Positions 49,450-58,839 are shown, numbered from the stretch's first letter. The stretch: 64,000 nucleotides of DNA from JAHBTB01 sp964451255 (GCA_964451255.1 CAYVHL010000001.1:434001-498000); one strand, 5' to 3'. The notes: generated by a model not told the origin, from the sequence alone. Made by a program: numbers and translations.

Positions 49450-50820
49450 ATGCGTTGTCCCCGGCTTTGGATCGCAGCCCTACTCGCAGTCTGCGGGGTG
49501 GCGGGCGCCGAGGCTCCTGCGTCTTCGGGACTGCAACTTGGCCTGTATGTCGACCGGGAACCGACCCAAGCCGAGATCAACGCCAATTACTTCGGCGCCA
49601 AACACGAGCCCCGCGTCGGGTGCTACATCGGCGCGTACATCGACTTGGACTCCAAGCTGAAAAAAACCTACGTCGATGACACGGGCAAAGTGCACCACCT
49701 GCCCGAAGAGTTCGAGGCCCTTACAGGAAAGAGCCATGCCAGCTACTTCTTTTATTTGGGCTACGGCGTGGACATCCCGCTCGACTGGGTGACGATGCTG
49801 GGCAAGAAGGGCAAGATCGTCCATATCGCCTTGGAGCCCAACGACGGGCTTGACCCGGTCAAGGACGACGGCTACCTCCACCAACTAGCGGACGACATGG
49901 CGCGCTCGAAGGCGCCGATTTTCTTGCGCTTCGGGAGCGAGATGAACGGGAGGTGGACGGCCTATGGCAAGGACGCCAAGGAGTTCCGGGAGAAGTTCCG
50001 GCTCGTCGCCCGGGTCATGCACGAACGCGCCCCCAACGTGGCGATGGTCTGGTGCCCGTTCACCGAGCCTAAGCGCAATATAGCCAGCTTCTATCCGGGA
50101 GACGACGCGGTGGATTGGGTCGGCGTCAACATTTACTCGGTCACCTATTTCAACCAAGACCGGTCGCAACCCGCGATGAACATCCACCCTACGGAGATGC
50201 TCGACTATGTGTACAGCAGCTTCGGGACCCACAAGCCGTTCATGATCGGCGAGTACGGCGCCACCCACTATTCGATGCTTGAAGACAAGCCCCAGGTGGC
50301 CTTCGCCTCCCGCGTGATCCGAGGCATGTACGAAGCCTTACCGCGAAAGTATCCACGCGTGAAGTGCATCAACTATTTCGACAGCAACGCTATCGAACTC
50401 GCCCACCGTCGCAACAACAACTACGCGGTCACGCAGAACCCGGACGTGCTCGCTGTCTACCGCGATGTCATCTCGTCACCCTATTTCCTGGGCTCGTCAA
50501 TTGAATCGCTCAGCACGAAGTTCTCGCCAGTGGACGGCGGCCCGCCGGTCTCAGTCCCGGAGAAGCCCATGCCCCTACGCGACGGCCAGACGGTGTCCGG
50601 CGTCGTCAAACTCTCTGGCTACGCCAGGGACAAGTGGGGCGGCATCAAGCTCAAGTTTTTCGTCGATGGTGAGCCGATCCAAACCGGCGCGGACGTCTGG
50701 TACGTGGATGTGGAGACCCGCACCCTCGCAAACGGGTCTCACACATTTTCAGTCGAGGCCGTCAACAAGGACGGCAAGCGACTCGAGCAGATCACGACCA
50801 AGGTGGTCGTGGAGAACTAG
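49450..50820 (+). CDS. Secreted GH26-like glycoside hydrolase (beta-mannanase type)
   Basis: The 456 residues from the ATG at 49450 begin with a signal peptide (MRCPRLWIAALLAVCGVAGAEA). The clan GH-A barrel shows PIFLRFGSEMNGRW, with acid/base E164 where GH26 usually has HEMNG, so the His is replaced by Ser. PFMIGEYGATHY supplies the nucleophile E268, and VDWVGVNIYSV lies between. A C-terminal beta-sandwich (about 365-456, SGVVKLSGYARDKWGGIKLK) may bind carbohydrate. The substrate could be a mannan, but other GH26-like specificities exist. A coupled ATG at 49417 overlapping the MATE-like gene's stop is an alternative start. Confidence 0.8.
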   Translation: MRCPRLWIAALLAVCGVAGAEAPASSGLQLGLYVDREPTQAEINANYFGAKHEPRVGCYIGAYIDLDSKLKKTYVDDTGKVHHLPEEFEALTGKSHASYFFYLGYGVDIPLDWVTMLGKKGKIVHIALEPNDGLDPVKDDGYLHQLADDMARSKAPIFLRFGSEMNGRWTAYGKDAKEFREKFRLVARVMHERAPNVAMVWCPFTEPKRNIASFYPGDDAVDWVGVNIYSVTYFNQDRSQPAMNIHPTEMLDYVYSSFGTHKPFMIGEYGATHYSMLEDKPQVAFASRVIRGMYEALPRKYPRVKCINYFDSNAIELAHRRNNNYAVTQNPDVLAVYRDVISSPYFLGSSIESLSTKFSPVDGGPPVSVPEKPMPLRDGQTVSGVVKLSGYARDKWGGIKLKFFVDGEPIQTGADVWYVDVETRTLANGSHTFSVEAVNKDGKRLEQITTKVVVEN

Positions 50821-51500
50821 CTCTTACGCATCCTGCGGATCAAAGGCAACGCCAAAAGGGCGATCAGGCCCGTGGCTGGTTCCGGAACCGGGTTGCCAAA
50901 CATGCCGTTGATCTCAACGTCGGTGTTCGTGTATCCGGTGGCGTCGGCAAAGAAGATCCCGTGGTCAGAGTTGACGGTCGGCATCGCGTAGTTGCCGATG
51001 ACCAACTGGCCGTCCACATAGACGTCAAGTGTCGCGGTAGAGGCGTGGGTGTCCAGCCTGTAGGTGTGGAAGGCGGACGCGTCGAACATCGTCGCCTGGT
51101 TGTTGTAGATCGCGTACCGGTCGTGTGCGAGCCCGAACATCGCGTAGCCGTAGTTGGTGACCACGCCGAACGAAAAGCCATATGGGCTCCAGTTCGTACC
51201 GGCCTCTTCACCGACCACCTTAACCGTGGCCTCAAACGAAAAGTCCGAATCTGGGTTGGGGTTTGCCATTGTGAAGAGCGCATGGCCCGGGGCCCCGTAA
51301 GACTGGCCCGTCAGGTGTTGGTTCAACACCCCGGTGCCGACCGAATAGATGTCTCCCTCGGTCAGACCGACGCGGTTTCCATAGGTGATCAGGTTGAAAC
51401 CTTGTTGGCTCGGCAACTTGGTCACGTCAAGGGTGAACGCGAAAGAAGCGGCGGCCAGGGCGATGGCAGAAGTGACGAGGGTGAATCGCAATAGTCTCAT
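50817..51500 (-). CDS. PEP-CTERM-sorted secreted protein with lectin-like beta-sandwich
   Basis: The 227 residues have a signal peptide (MRLLRFTLVTSAIALAAASF), a beta-rich body with concanavalin-like features (FSFEATVKVVGEEAGTNWSP, VDGQLVIGNYAMP), and a C-terminal PEP-CTERM tag (VPEPATGLIALLALPLIRRM plus RKS). GGAGGAG precedes the ATG at 51500. It may bind surface glycans. Its end overlaps the end of the GH26-like gene by 4 bp, convergently. It is the third PEP-CTERM protein in the window and unrelated to the tandem pair. Confidence 0.85.
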   Translation of the reverse strand: MRLLRFTLVTSAIALAAASFAFTLDVTKLPSQQGFNLITYGNRVGLTEGDIYSVGTGVLNQHLTGQSYGAPGHALFTMANPNPDSDFSFEATVKVVGEEAGTNWSPYGFSFGVVTNYGYAMFGLAHDRYAIYNNQATMFDASAFHTYRLDTHASTATLDVYVDGQLVIGNYAMPTVNSDHGIFFADATGYTNTDVEINGMFGNPVPEPATGLIALLALPLIRRMRKS

Positions 51501-51591
51501 TTAGACTCCTCCGCGGAACAGGATACTCCTAATTTTACGGGGGTGACCTTCCTATTGACATAAGTTTTCCCGATGCCAGAATCTCTGGACT

Positions 51592-53106
51592 GTGAGCAAG
51601 GATCTGGGCATCAGGACGAGGGCGGAGAACTACGCCGAGTGGTACAACGACCTCGTCAAGCGGGCCGACCTGGCGGACAACTCGGCCGTTCGCGGATGTA
51701 TGGTCATCAAGCCCCACGGCTATGCCATCTGGGAGCTGATGCAGAGGGCCTTGGACGACATGTTCAAAGCCACGGGCCACGTCAACGCCTACTTCCCGTT
51801 GTTGATCCCGAAGTCTTTCATGAGCCGGGAGGCCGAACACGTCGAAGGCTTCGCCAAGGAGTGCGCGGTCGTCACCCACCACCGGTTGATGAACTCGCCG
51901 GACGGCAAAGGCGTCGTCGTCGACCCCGGGGCGAAACTCGAGGAAGAGTTGGTCATCCGCCCAAGCAGCGAGACGATCATCTGGCACACCTACAAAGGCT
52001 GGATCCAGAGCTACCGCGACCTACCCCTTCTCATCAACCAGTGGGCCAACGTCATGCGGTGGGAAATGCGGCCCCGGCTCTTCCTACGCACGGCCGAGTT
52101 CCTGTGGCAGGAGGGGCACACCGCGCACGCGACCGCCAAAGAGGCCAACGACGAAGCGCTGCTGATCCTCCACGAGTGCTATTCCCGCTTTGTCGAGGAG
52201 TTCATGCTCGTGCCTGTCGTGGCAGGATCGAAGAGCGAAGGCGAGAAGTTCCCGGGCGCGGACATCACCTACACGATCGAGGCCCTGACCCAAGACCTGC
52301 GTGCCATCCAGGCGGGGACGTCGCACTTCCTAGGGCAAAACTTTGCCAAGGCGTTCGACGTCACGTTCCAAAGCGCCGAAGGATCCCTGGAGCACGTCTG
52401 GGCGACATCCTGGGGCGTCTCCACCCGCCTCGTGGGAACGATGCTGATGGTGCACTCCGACGACAAGGGCCTCGTCCTGCCGCCCAAGCTCGCTCCCGTG
52501 CAAGTGGTCATCGTCCCGATCGGGCGCGGCGACGACCGCGGCCCTGTAGACGCGGCATGCGACAAAATCGCCGCGGGTATAAGGTCGACCAAATGGTCAG
52601 ATTCACCAATCCGCGTGCATGTCGATAAGCGGGAGAAAGAATCACCAGGGTTCAAATTCAATCACTGGGAGATGCGGGGCGCTTGTATGCGGATCGAATT
52701 GGGGCCGCGAGACCTGGAAGCTAATCAGTGTGTCGTCGCACGTCGGGAAGACGGGTTCAAGGAGACTGCCTCACTTGACCAAGCGGTTGAACAGGTGGTC
52801 GCCGGTCTTGACCACCAACAGGTCAGTCTGTTCGCTCGGGCCCTTCAGATGCGCGATGCGAACACGCACCGTGTCGATACCTGGGACCAGTTCCTCAAAC
52901 TTTTCGAGGGAGAGGGTGGAGCGGGATTCGTCGTCGCCCATTGGGACGGTACCGGAGAAACGGAAGAGGCGATCTCCGCCGCCACCAAGGCGACTATCCG
53001 ATGCATCCCTATCCATCCGCTGCACCCGGACGACGCCAAGCCCGGCAAGTGCGTCTACAGTGGCAAGCCGAGTAAAGGCCGGGTCGTCTTCGCCCGCGCC
53101 TATTGA
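51592..53106 (+). CDS. proS: Prolyl-tRNA synthetase (short, archaeal/eukaryotic-type ProRS)
   Basis: The 504 residues start at a GTG (51592). The class II core has RGCMVIKPHGYAIWELMQ, FPLLIPKSFM, RPSSETIIWHTYKGWIQSYR, PLLINQWANVMRWEMRPR and RTAEFLWQEGHTAHAT. The length, and absence of the YbaK-type editing domain between motifs 2 and 3, indicate the short eukaryote/archaeon-like type. A C-terminal anticodon-binding domain and a terminal extension with GKCVYSGKPSKGR follow. It sits beside unrelated carbohydrate genes. Confidence 0.95.
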   Translation: MSKDLGIRTRAENYAEWYNDLVKRADLADNSAVRGCMVIKPHGYAIWELMQRALDDMFKATGHVNAYFPLLIPKSFMSREAEHVEGFAKECAVVTHHRLMNSPDGKGVVVDPGAKLEEELVIRPSSETIIWHTYKGWIQSYRDLPLLINQWANVMRWEMRPRLFLRTAEFLWQEGHTAHATAKEANDEALLILHECYSRFVEEFMLVPVVAGSKSEGEKFPGADITYTIEALTQDLRAIQAGTSHFLGQNFAKAFDVTFQSAEGSLEHVWATSWGVSTRLVGTMLMVHSDDKGLVLPPKLAPVQVVIVPIGRGDDRGPVDAACDKIAAGIRSTKWSDSPIRVHVDKREKESPGFKFNHWEMRGACMRIELGPRDLEANQCVVARREDGFKETASLDQAVEQVVAGLDHQQVSLFARALQMRDANTHRVDTWDQFLKLFEGEGGAGFVVAHWDGTGETEEAISAATKATIRCIPIHPLHPDDAKPGKCVYSGKPSKGRVVFARAY

Positions 53107-53143
53107 AGGTCGCCGAACTCCCGGGCCAAGGTAAGTTTGACCC

Positions 53144-55474
53144 ATGTTTGCCACGGCCTGTGCCCTCACGTGCCTGATCGTCGCCACCCAAAGCAAGGTG
53201 GCCTACAACTTCGATTCGGGCGACGGACAGGCACCGACCGGATGGGCGACCCACACCTGGGCCGGAGAAGCGACGTTCAAGTGGTCGGGTGACGGTCGGA
53301 GCGGACGGTGCGCACAGGTGACGTCGGTCGTCGGTGCCGACGCCGGATGGACGACAAGGGTGCCGGTCATACCGCGCAGCACCTACCACGTCACCGTGTG
53401 GGTCAAGACTGTGGGTGTCCAAAACACCACAGGGCGCGGAGCCCAGATCAACCTCGAAGGCATTGACGTCAAGAGCGGGGCCCTGACCGGCGACAACGAC
53501 TGGACGCAGCTTGCGATAGACTTCGCCACCCATGGCCAGACCGCCGTGCAGATCAACTGTCTCTTCGGAGGCTGGGGCAAATCGACCGGGACGGCGTACT
53601 GGGATGACTTGGTCGTGGAACGGACAGGCGAGGTGAAAGTGCCTCCGCTCAGAATAAGTATCGACGCCTCTCACGAACTCGCCCCGATCCGACCGGAGAT
53701 CTATGGCCAGTTCATCGAACACCTGGGTCGTTGCATCTACGGCGGCATATGGGCAGAAATGCTCGAAGACCGGAAGTTCTTCTTCCCGGTCACTGCCACG
53801 TACGCGCCCTACGGGCAAGCGGACCACCAGGACCAGTTCCCACCGCTGGTCGCCTCGCCTTGGCAGTTGGAGGGGGACTCGACTGGTGTCAGCAAGGTCG
53901 CGGACCGCACCTATCGCGAGGAGCCGTTGCTCCGGATCGACCCCGCCCGGGCCAAGTCCATCGCCCAACACGGTCTGGGACTAGTCGCAGGCAAGGAATA
54001 TGTCGGGCGTGTGGTGGCCCGCGGGACCGGTACGCTCACCGTCACTCTCGAGGGCCACAGCAAGGTGGTCACGGTCCGCAAGAGCCTGACCCGGACGGAC
54101 TTCACGTTCAAGGCGGACAGATCAACTGACAACGGGACGCTGGGACTCAAGCTCGGTGGGACAGGTCACGTAGATGTGGCCGCCGTCAGTCTGATGCCTA
54201 GCGACAACGTAGAGGGGTTTCGGGCCGACACGCTCGCCCTTCTCAAGAGGCTGGACAGCCCGCTCTACCGCTGGCCCGGCGGCAACTTCGTCTCTGGCTA
54301 TGACTGGCACGACGGGCTGGGCGACCCAGACCGCCGCCCGACCCGCACGAACCCGGCCTGGAGCGGCATTGAGACCAACGACATGGGCACGCACGAGTTC
54401 ATTCGGCTCGCCCGACTCTTGCACACCGCACCGCTGATCGTCGTCAACACCGGGTTTGGCAGCCCCTACGACGCAGGCCAGTGGGTCGAGTACTGCAATG
54501 GAAAGGCGACGACCGCCATGGGCAAGCTCCGGGCCGCCAACGGCTCACCCGAGCCGTTCAACGTCCACTGGTGGGGCGTGGGAAACGAGATGTACGGCGA
54601 ATGGCAGCTGGGGTACATGGACTTCGCCCAGTACGCGACCAAGCACAACATGACCGTGTCCAAGATGCGTCTGGCAGACCCGACGATCAAACTCGTCGCT
54701 TCGGGTGCGCCAGGCCGATTTAACGACACGATCATCCCTCTTTGTGCCGTACCAGGCAACCTTGACTTGATCAGCGCCCACTTTTACGCCCAGAGCAAGC
54801 CCGACGTCACCGACCACGTTTGGTTCCTGCGGGACGGCATACGAGACACCCTCAAAGCCTACAGAGGCTACGCCGACCGCTTCCCCGGCCTGCACGGCAA
54901 AAACATTCCCGTGTGCTTCGACGAATGGAACTATTGGTACGGCCCCCAGGTCTTCGGTGAGCTCGGCACGCACTACTTCCTCAAGGACGGCCTGGGCGTC
55001 GCGGCGGCGTTGCACGAGTTCTTCCGGAACAGCGACCTCGTCGAAGTCGCGATGTATGCCCAGACTGTGAACGTCATCGGCGCCATCAAGACAGACAAGA
55101 CCGCCGCCGACATGGAGACGACCGGTCTCGTGCTAGAGATGTATCGCAAGTACTACGGATCCAAGCCCGTCAAGATCACTTCGACGGCCGAGCCGAACGA
55201 CCTAGACATCGCCGCCGCCCTCTCCGCCGACGGCAAGGTGCTCACGGTCGGCGTCGTCAACCCCGGCGACAAGGAGGTGGAGGTTCCTTTCGCGGTCACG
55301 GGCTTCACCACAGGTGCGTGTGACATTCACTGGGTCGGCGGGTCTGACCCCATGGCCTACAACATTCCAAGAGCTCCCGCAAAGATCGCCATCCATCAAA
55401 GGAGGATTTCGGCCGTCCAGAAACTCAGCGTGCCGCCCTACAGTGCGACGGTGGCTCGTTACAAGAAGGGCTAG
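53144..55474 (+). CDS. Secreted alpha-L-arabinofuranosidase (GH51) with N-terminal CBM-like domain
   Basis: The 776 residues begin with a signal peptide, then a carbohydrate-binding-like beta-sandwich (about 20-160; ATHTWAGEATFKWSGDGRSG, VTVWVKTVGVQ). The GH51 module starts around 165 (IRPEIYGQFIEHLGRCIYGG). The acid/base Glu lies in WWGVGNEMYGEWQLGYMD and the nucleophile in PVCFDEWNYWYGPQVF. A C-terminal beta-domain ends VPPYSATVARYKKG. It removes L-arabinofuranosyl side chains from plant polysaccharides outside the cell. Its end overlaps the convergent ASADH-like gene by 4 bp. Confidence 0.93.
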   Translation: MFATACALTCLIVATQSKVAYNFDSGDGQAPTGWATHTWAGEATFKWSGDGRSGRCAQVTSVVGADAGWTTRVPVIPRSTYHVTVWVKTVGVQNTTGRGAQINLEGIDVKSGALTGDNDWTQLAIDFATHGQTAVQINCLFGGWGKSTGTAYWDDLVVERTGEVKVPPLRISIDASHELAPIRPEIYGQFIEHLGRCIYGGIWAEMLEDRKFFFPVTATYAPYGQADHQDQFPPLVASPWQLEGDSTGVSKVADRTYREEPLLRIDPARAKSIAQHGLGLVAGKEYVGRVVARGTGTLTVTLEGHSKVVTVRKSLTRTDFTFKADRSTDNGTLGLKLGGTGHVDVAAVSLMPSDNVEGFRADTLALLKRLDSPLYRWPGGNFVSGYDWHDGLGDPDRRPTRTNPAWSGIETNDMGTHEFIRLARLLHTAPLIVVNTGFGSPYDAGQWVEYCNGKATTAMGKLRAANGSPEPFNVHWWGVGNEMYGEWQLGYMDFAQYATKHNMTVSKMRLADPTIKLVASGAPGRFNDTIIPLCAVPGNLDLISAHFYAQSKPDVTDHVWFLRDGIRDTLKAYRGYADRFPGLHGKNIPVCFDEWNYWYGPQVFGELGTHYFLKDGLGVAAALHEFFRNSDLVEVAMYAQTVNVIGAIKTDKTAADMETTGLVLEMYRKYYGSKPVKITSTAEPNDLDIAAALSADGKVLTVGVVNPGDKEVEVPFAVTGFTTGACDIHWVGGSDPMAYNIPRAPAKIAIHQRRISAVQKLSVPPYSATVARYKKG

Positions 55475-56178
55475 GCGATCGCCGTCTGTTCCTCGAACCC
55501 GCACATCACATTGAAGGTATGGACGACTTGGGCGGCGCCGCATTTGCCGTCCCTGTCTGCCATCGCCTGGATGGTCAGCAAGGTGTTCGGGTCGTCGGGA
55601 GTCATCCGCAGGCGATAGCTGGCCCACGGTTTGCCCGAGACGATCTCGGTGTCCCATTGGTCCGATTCCCGCACGAAGAAGCAGTGGGAATAGGATTCTG
55701 CGAAGAGCCGGTCGATCTCCCCCATGTCGGCCAGCGTGGCAACTTCCACCAGGGCGGTCACAGCTAGGACTGAGCCAAAGTCCTGCTCGTCGACCCTGAC
55801 CAACGGCGGCTCTGTGAGGCCGATCGCATCCATTTCACGGTCAAGATCCGGCGACTCCGCGTTGAAACTTGCGACGAGCACGGGCTGTTCAGCCACGAGG
55901 CCGGCCCGCGCCAGCGGGCCAATGGCGACAAGTGCGAGGGTCGTCAGGGCGGTGGGCACGGTGACGACCTCGGCACAGACGAGAGGGTTGTTGTCGGCCA
56001 ACTCGACCAGGCCACCAGCCTCGGCCGGTGAACCTTCGAAGACGAGTCTTCGACGCCAGCCATCTTGGTCCCATTCAACATAACCAGTTGTCGGACCGCC
56101 TTCCGCCCAAGCGACCCCAGGATGGTGATCGAAGAGCTCCCGTAGAGCTTGTGACGCGCACGGTCGTAGCTTGATCAC
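55471..56178 (-). CDS. ASADH/ArgC-like protein consisting only of the C-terminal catalytic/dimerisation domain (no Rossmann domain)
   Basis: The 235 residues (GTG start 56178) are not a typical enzyme length. The segment ELADNNPLVCAEVVTVPTAL, then TLALVAIGPLARAGLV, parallels the catalytic NPxC plus helix of semialdehyde and N-acetylglutamyl-phosphate reductases. The terminal GKCGAAQVVHTFNVMCGFEE parallels the ArgC end DNLxKGAAGQAVQNMNLM. The upstream NADP-binding Rossmann domain (GxxGxxG) is missing and the first 35 residues do not resemble it. It may be a scaffold, regulator or degenerate enzyme. It ends the FKBP operon, 2 bp after the 56181 gene. Confidence 0.45.
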   Translation of the reverse strand: MIKLRPCASQALRELFDHHPGVAWAEGGPTTGYVEWDQDGWRRRLVFEGSPAEAGGLVELADNNPLVCAEVVTVPTALTTLALVAIGPLARAGLVAEQPVLVASFNAESPDLDREMDAIGLTEPPLVRVDEQDFGSVLAVTALVEVATLADMGEIDRLFAESYSHCFFVRESDQWDTEIVSGKPWASYRLRMTPDDPNTLLTIQAMADRDGKCGAAQVVHTFNVMCGFEEQTAIA

Positions 56179-56180
56179 GT

Positions 56181-56858
56181 CTAGATCCGTTTGACGATAG
56201 TGCGGACCGGGAGAGTCTGCTTGACGGGTGCCCCCTTGGAGTTTGTGGAGGTGACGACAAGGCGGTTCTCCGCGTCCACCGACTGCAGGACGCCGTCAGC
56301 AGTCGCTACCTGTATTGAGCCCGTGCCGGAACCGGAGACCTTAGCTCCCGTTATTGTCATGGCGACGGAGATGACTGCCACACGCTTGCCGCCCACCGAG
56401 CCGATCTTCCTGAGGGTCAATGTCGAAGAAACCTTGACTCTGCCGAACAGACTCTCCGTCGTCGAAGTGTTCTTCCACGAGTCACCGATCTTGACCGCCT
56501 TGTCGGGGAACTTGACCATCTCGAGTTCCGGGGATTGGCCCGCCACCACGTCTCCCTTGCTGTCGACCTTGCCGCTCACAGCTTGGTCGCTCGTCCCCTG
56601 AAGGCCCTTGTACTGGGTCACGACACTCGCGACCCCGTCCCTTACACTCTGAACCTTCAATGTGAACTGGCCAGACATATCGACGGGCCGCTTTCTGTCT
56701 GGAAACACGATCCGGTGGACGATGCTGTACGAATAAGTCTTGCCCCCCTCCAGCTTCATGCGAAGCAGATAACGGGAGCCTTGCTTGGACACCTGGGCCG
56801 GCGATGCTAACGCCAGGACGACAGTCAGTGCGCCGACGAGCCCAGATCGGAGAGTCAT
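56181..56858 (-). CDS. Secreted beta-rich protein of unknown function (DUF6263-like)
   Basis: The 225 residues have a signal peptide (MTLRSGLVGALTVVLALASP) and a body of repeated beta strands: KTYSYSIVHRIVFPDRKRPV, VASVVTQYKGLQG, DKAVKIGDSWKNTSTTE and ATADGVLQSVDAENRLVV. The layout resembles a family of secreted proteins annotated DUF6263. No catalytic residues are evident. The ATG overlaps the FKBP stop (ATGA), so it is coupled to FKBP translation. Confidence 0.6.
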   Translation of the reverse strand: MTLRSGLVGALTVVLALASPAQVSKQGSRYLLRMKLEGGKTYSYSIVHRIVFPDRKRPVDMSGQFTLKVQSVRDGVASVVTQYKGLQGTSDQAVSGKVDSKGDVVAGQSPELEMVKFPDKAVKIGDSWKNTSTTESLFGRVKVSSTLTLRKIGSVGGKRVAVISVAMTITGAKVSGSGTGSIQVATADGVLQSVDAENRLVVTSTNSKGAPVKQTLPVRTIVKRI

Positions 56859-57640
56859 GACCCTATCTTAAGGAGTTTCACCGTGAACACGCAAGGCTGG
56901 TCCCCGCTGATCGTGTCGTTGCCTGGGTGGCCAAAGATCAGCGACGGCGGAGCCGTGATCTTACGGACGCCGCCGACCTTCATGCCCCTCAGGCCGTAGT
57001 CCAGCGCGAGGATCATCCGGTCAGCTGCCCCAGAGGTCTCACCGATTTTCGCAGTGACCGGTTTCGACCCAGAAGGCCTCTGTTCGGAATCGTCAAAAAC
57101 GGTGCCGTTCAGGTAGGCGCCCTTGTAGTGGAAGGTGACTGTGTCGCCGACCTTGGCCTCTTGCCCGCTACCCACGGTGATGTCTTGGGCGTCAAAGACG
57201 TTGTCCTCGCCCTTCTTTTGGATGTAGACGGCTTTGACGGTGAAGAAGAGGTCTGACTTACCGGGGATCGTCGGGTTGCCCTGGTCGCCATATGCCATTT
57301 TGTAAGGGATCGAAAGCTCTCGCGTGCCACCGACCTTCATGCCGATGACGCCCTTGTCCCACCCTTCGATGACGTTCGTCATCTTCTTGCCGTCGCTGGT
57401 CCTCACCTCAAATGGCATACCGTCCGGCATATTCGAATCGAACTGCTTGCCGTTGGCCAACGTGCCCTTGTAGTAGACCCACACAAAGTCGCCGTTCTCG
57501 ACGGCCACGCCGGTGCCGACCTGGGTGTCCTTGATGCCGAGTTCTTTGAGTTTGGGCTCGAGTTGGGGGTCCTTTTTGTCTCCACCGCCGCATCCAGCCA
57601 AGACAGCCAATACGAGGGCCAGACAGATGGTCCGACGCAT
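56855..57640 (-). CDS. Lipoprotein FKBP-type peptidyl-prolyl isomerase, two domains
   Basis: The 261 residues from the ATG at 57640 carry a lipobox (LAGC at C17) and two FKBP domains. The first has GDFVWVYYKGTLANGKQFDS and VIEGWDKGVIGMKVGGTREL, ending YGDQGNPTIPGKSDLFFTV. The second has GDTVTFHYKGAYLNGTVFDD and YGLRGMKVGGVRKITAP with GNDTISGDQPCVFTVKLL. The first domain keeps the active-site pattern better. It probably folds periplasmic or outer-membrane proteins. An upstream start (57673) lacks the signal. Confidence 0.93.
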   Translation of the reverse strand: MRRTICLALVLAVLAGCGGGDKKDPQLEPKLKELGIKDTQVGTGVAVENGDFVWVYYKGTLANGKQFDSNMPDGMPFEVRTSDGKKMTNVIEGWDKGVIGMKVGGTRELSIPYKMAYGDQGNPTIPGKSDLFFTVKAVYIQKKGEDNVFDAQDITVGSGQEAKVGDTVTFHYKGAYLNGTVFDDSEQRPSGSKPVTAKIGETSGAADRMILALDYGLRGMKVGGVRKITAPPSLIFGHPGNDTISGDQPCVFTVKLLKIGS

Positions 57641-57683
57641 GAGACTGATGGTACCTGCGGGCCGCCGGTACACTTAGTGCTCT

Positions 57684-58160
57684 ATGGCCGCCAAAGCTGT
57701 CAAAGCGGACGGCCCGCGTGGGCCGGCCACGATCAACAACCGGAAAGCTGGTTTCGACTACTTCTTCGTCGACAATGTCGAGGCAGGTCTCGTCTTGGTC
57801 GGCTCCGAGGTCAAGAGCCTCTACCTGGGCCGCGCGAACCTGACCGACGCCTACTGCCGCGTCGTCGGTGGCGAAATGTGGCTCTTCAACCTTGACATCG
57901 AGCCGTATGACAAGGCCAGCCACTTCGGCCACGAGCGACGACGGGACAGGAAGCTCTTGCTGCACCGCAAGGAGATCGACGTCTTGGAGCGCAAGGCACA
58001 GGAAAAAGGTCTTGCTCTTGTCCCGACCAAGATCTATTTCAAGGGTGGCAAGGCAAAGGTGAACATCGCCCTGGCCCAAGGCAAAAAGGCGTACGACAAG
58101 CGCGAGTCGATCAAGGAAAAGGATCAGCGCCGGGCCATGCAGCGGGGGCTGGAAGACTAG
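57684..58160 (+). CDS. smpB: SsrA-binding protein SmpB
   Basis: SmpB partners tmRNA to rescue stalled ribosomes. The 158 residues have the OB-fold signature TINNRKAGFDYFFVDNVEAG, then LVLVGSEVKSLYLGRANLTD and DIEPYDKASHFGHERRRDRK, plus the basic helical C-terminus GKKAYDKRESIKEKDQRRAM. No ssrA gene is visible nearby. It is divergent from the FKBP gene. Confidence 0.97.
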   Translation: MAAKAVKADGPRGPATINNRKAGFDYFFVDNVEAGLVLVGSEVKSLYLGRANLTDAYCRVVGGEMWLFNLDIEPYDKASHFGHERRRDRKLLLHRKEIDVLERKAQEKGLALVPTKIYFKGGKAKVNIALAQGKKAYDKRESIKEKDQRRAMQRGLED

Positions 58161-58173
58161 TTACCGCTGGGCT

Positions 58174-58839
58174 TCAGGCCCTCCGACATGTCCACATCCG
58201 GGCGAACAGTGCCTGCCAGATCTGCTCGATCGACCCAAACCCGGCTGCCAAGAGAGAATCCACATACTCTTCCAGACTGACGGAGAAGACATCTTCGTGG
58301 TAGCCCTGCACGATGTCTTCGACCTTCTCCGCGTCGAAACCGAGCCCGAGAACGGACCTCCAGAGGGCCTCGTGGGGCCCCGAGAGGAGACCGCTTTCGA
58401 CCAACAGACCGTTGTCCTTGAGGCGGTGGTGGATGCCTCGGAAGTGTTCCGCCCTGGCAGGCCCCGACGGCACGAAGTGGGCGACCAGCAGGTCGCATGC
58501 GACATCGAACGGCCCTGCTGGAGCGTCCCCAACCTGGCCGTGGACTAACCCGATGCGTCCTTCTATCCCGGCGGCTCCAAACTTTTCCGCAGCCAGGGCG
58601 AGCATATCGGCCGAAGGGTCGACCCCGACAATCTTGGCGTCTGGAAGGTCACGGGCCAAGGCCAACGCCTCCTCGCCGGTACCGACCCCGACGACGAGCA
58701 CCCTCCTCACATCGGCCTCCAAGAGCACAGCTGCCCTGGCCAGACGGTGCATGGACTCGTAGCCGACGACGATCCTTGATATGATGCGGTCGTACCGCTC
58801 GGCCCGTCCGTCGTCAAAGAGAGGGCTCGGGTCAGGCAT
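58174..58839 (-). CDS. SAM-dependent methyltransferase (class I)
   Basis: The 221 residues have the SAM-binding motif I RRVLVVGVGTGEEALALAR and motif II with VGVDPSADMLALAAEKFG. A cofactor-edge segment VACDLLVAHFV and a helix-rich C-terminus follow. The substrate is unknown; a small molecule is the likeliest guess. It is convergent with smpB, 13 bp apart. Confidence 0.88.
   Translation of the reverse strand: MPDPSPLFDDGRAERYDRIISRIVVGYESMHRLARAAVLLEADVRRVLVVGVGTGEEALALARDLPDAKIVGVDPSADMLALAAEKFGAAGIEGRIGLVHGQVGDAPAGPFDVACDLLVAHFVPSGPARAEHFRGIHHRLKDNGLLVESGLLSGPHEALWRSVLGLGFDAEKVEDIVQGYHEDVFSVSLEEYVDSLLAAGFGSIEQIWQALFARMWTCRRA

Noticed and set aside
52500..53106. Apparent compositional change in the C-terminal part of proS
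   Set aside because: The reading frame and domain order are continuous through the region, so no insertion or frameshift is supported.
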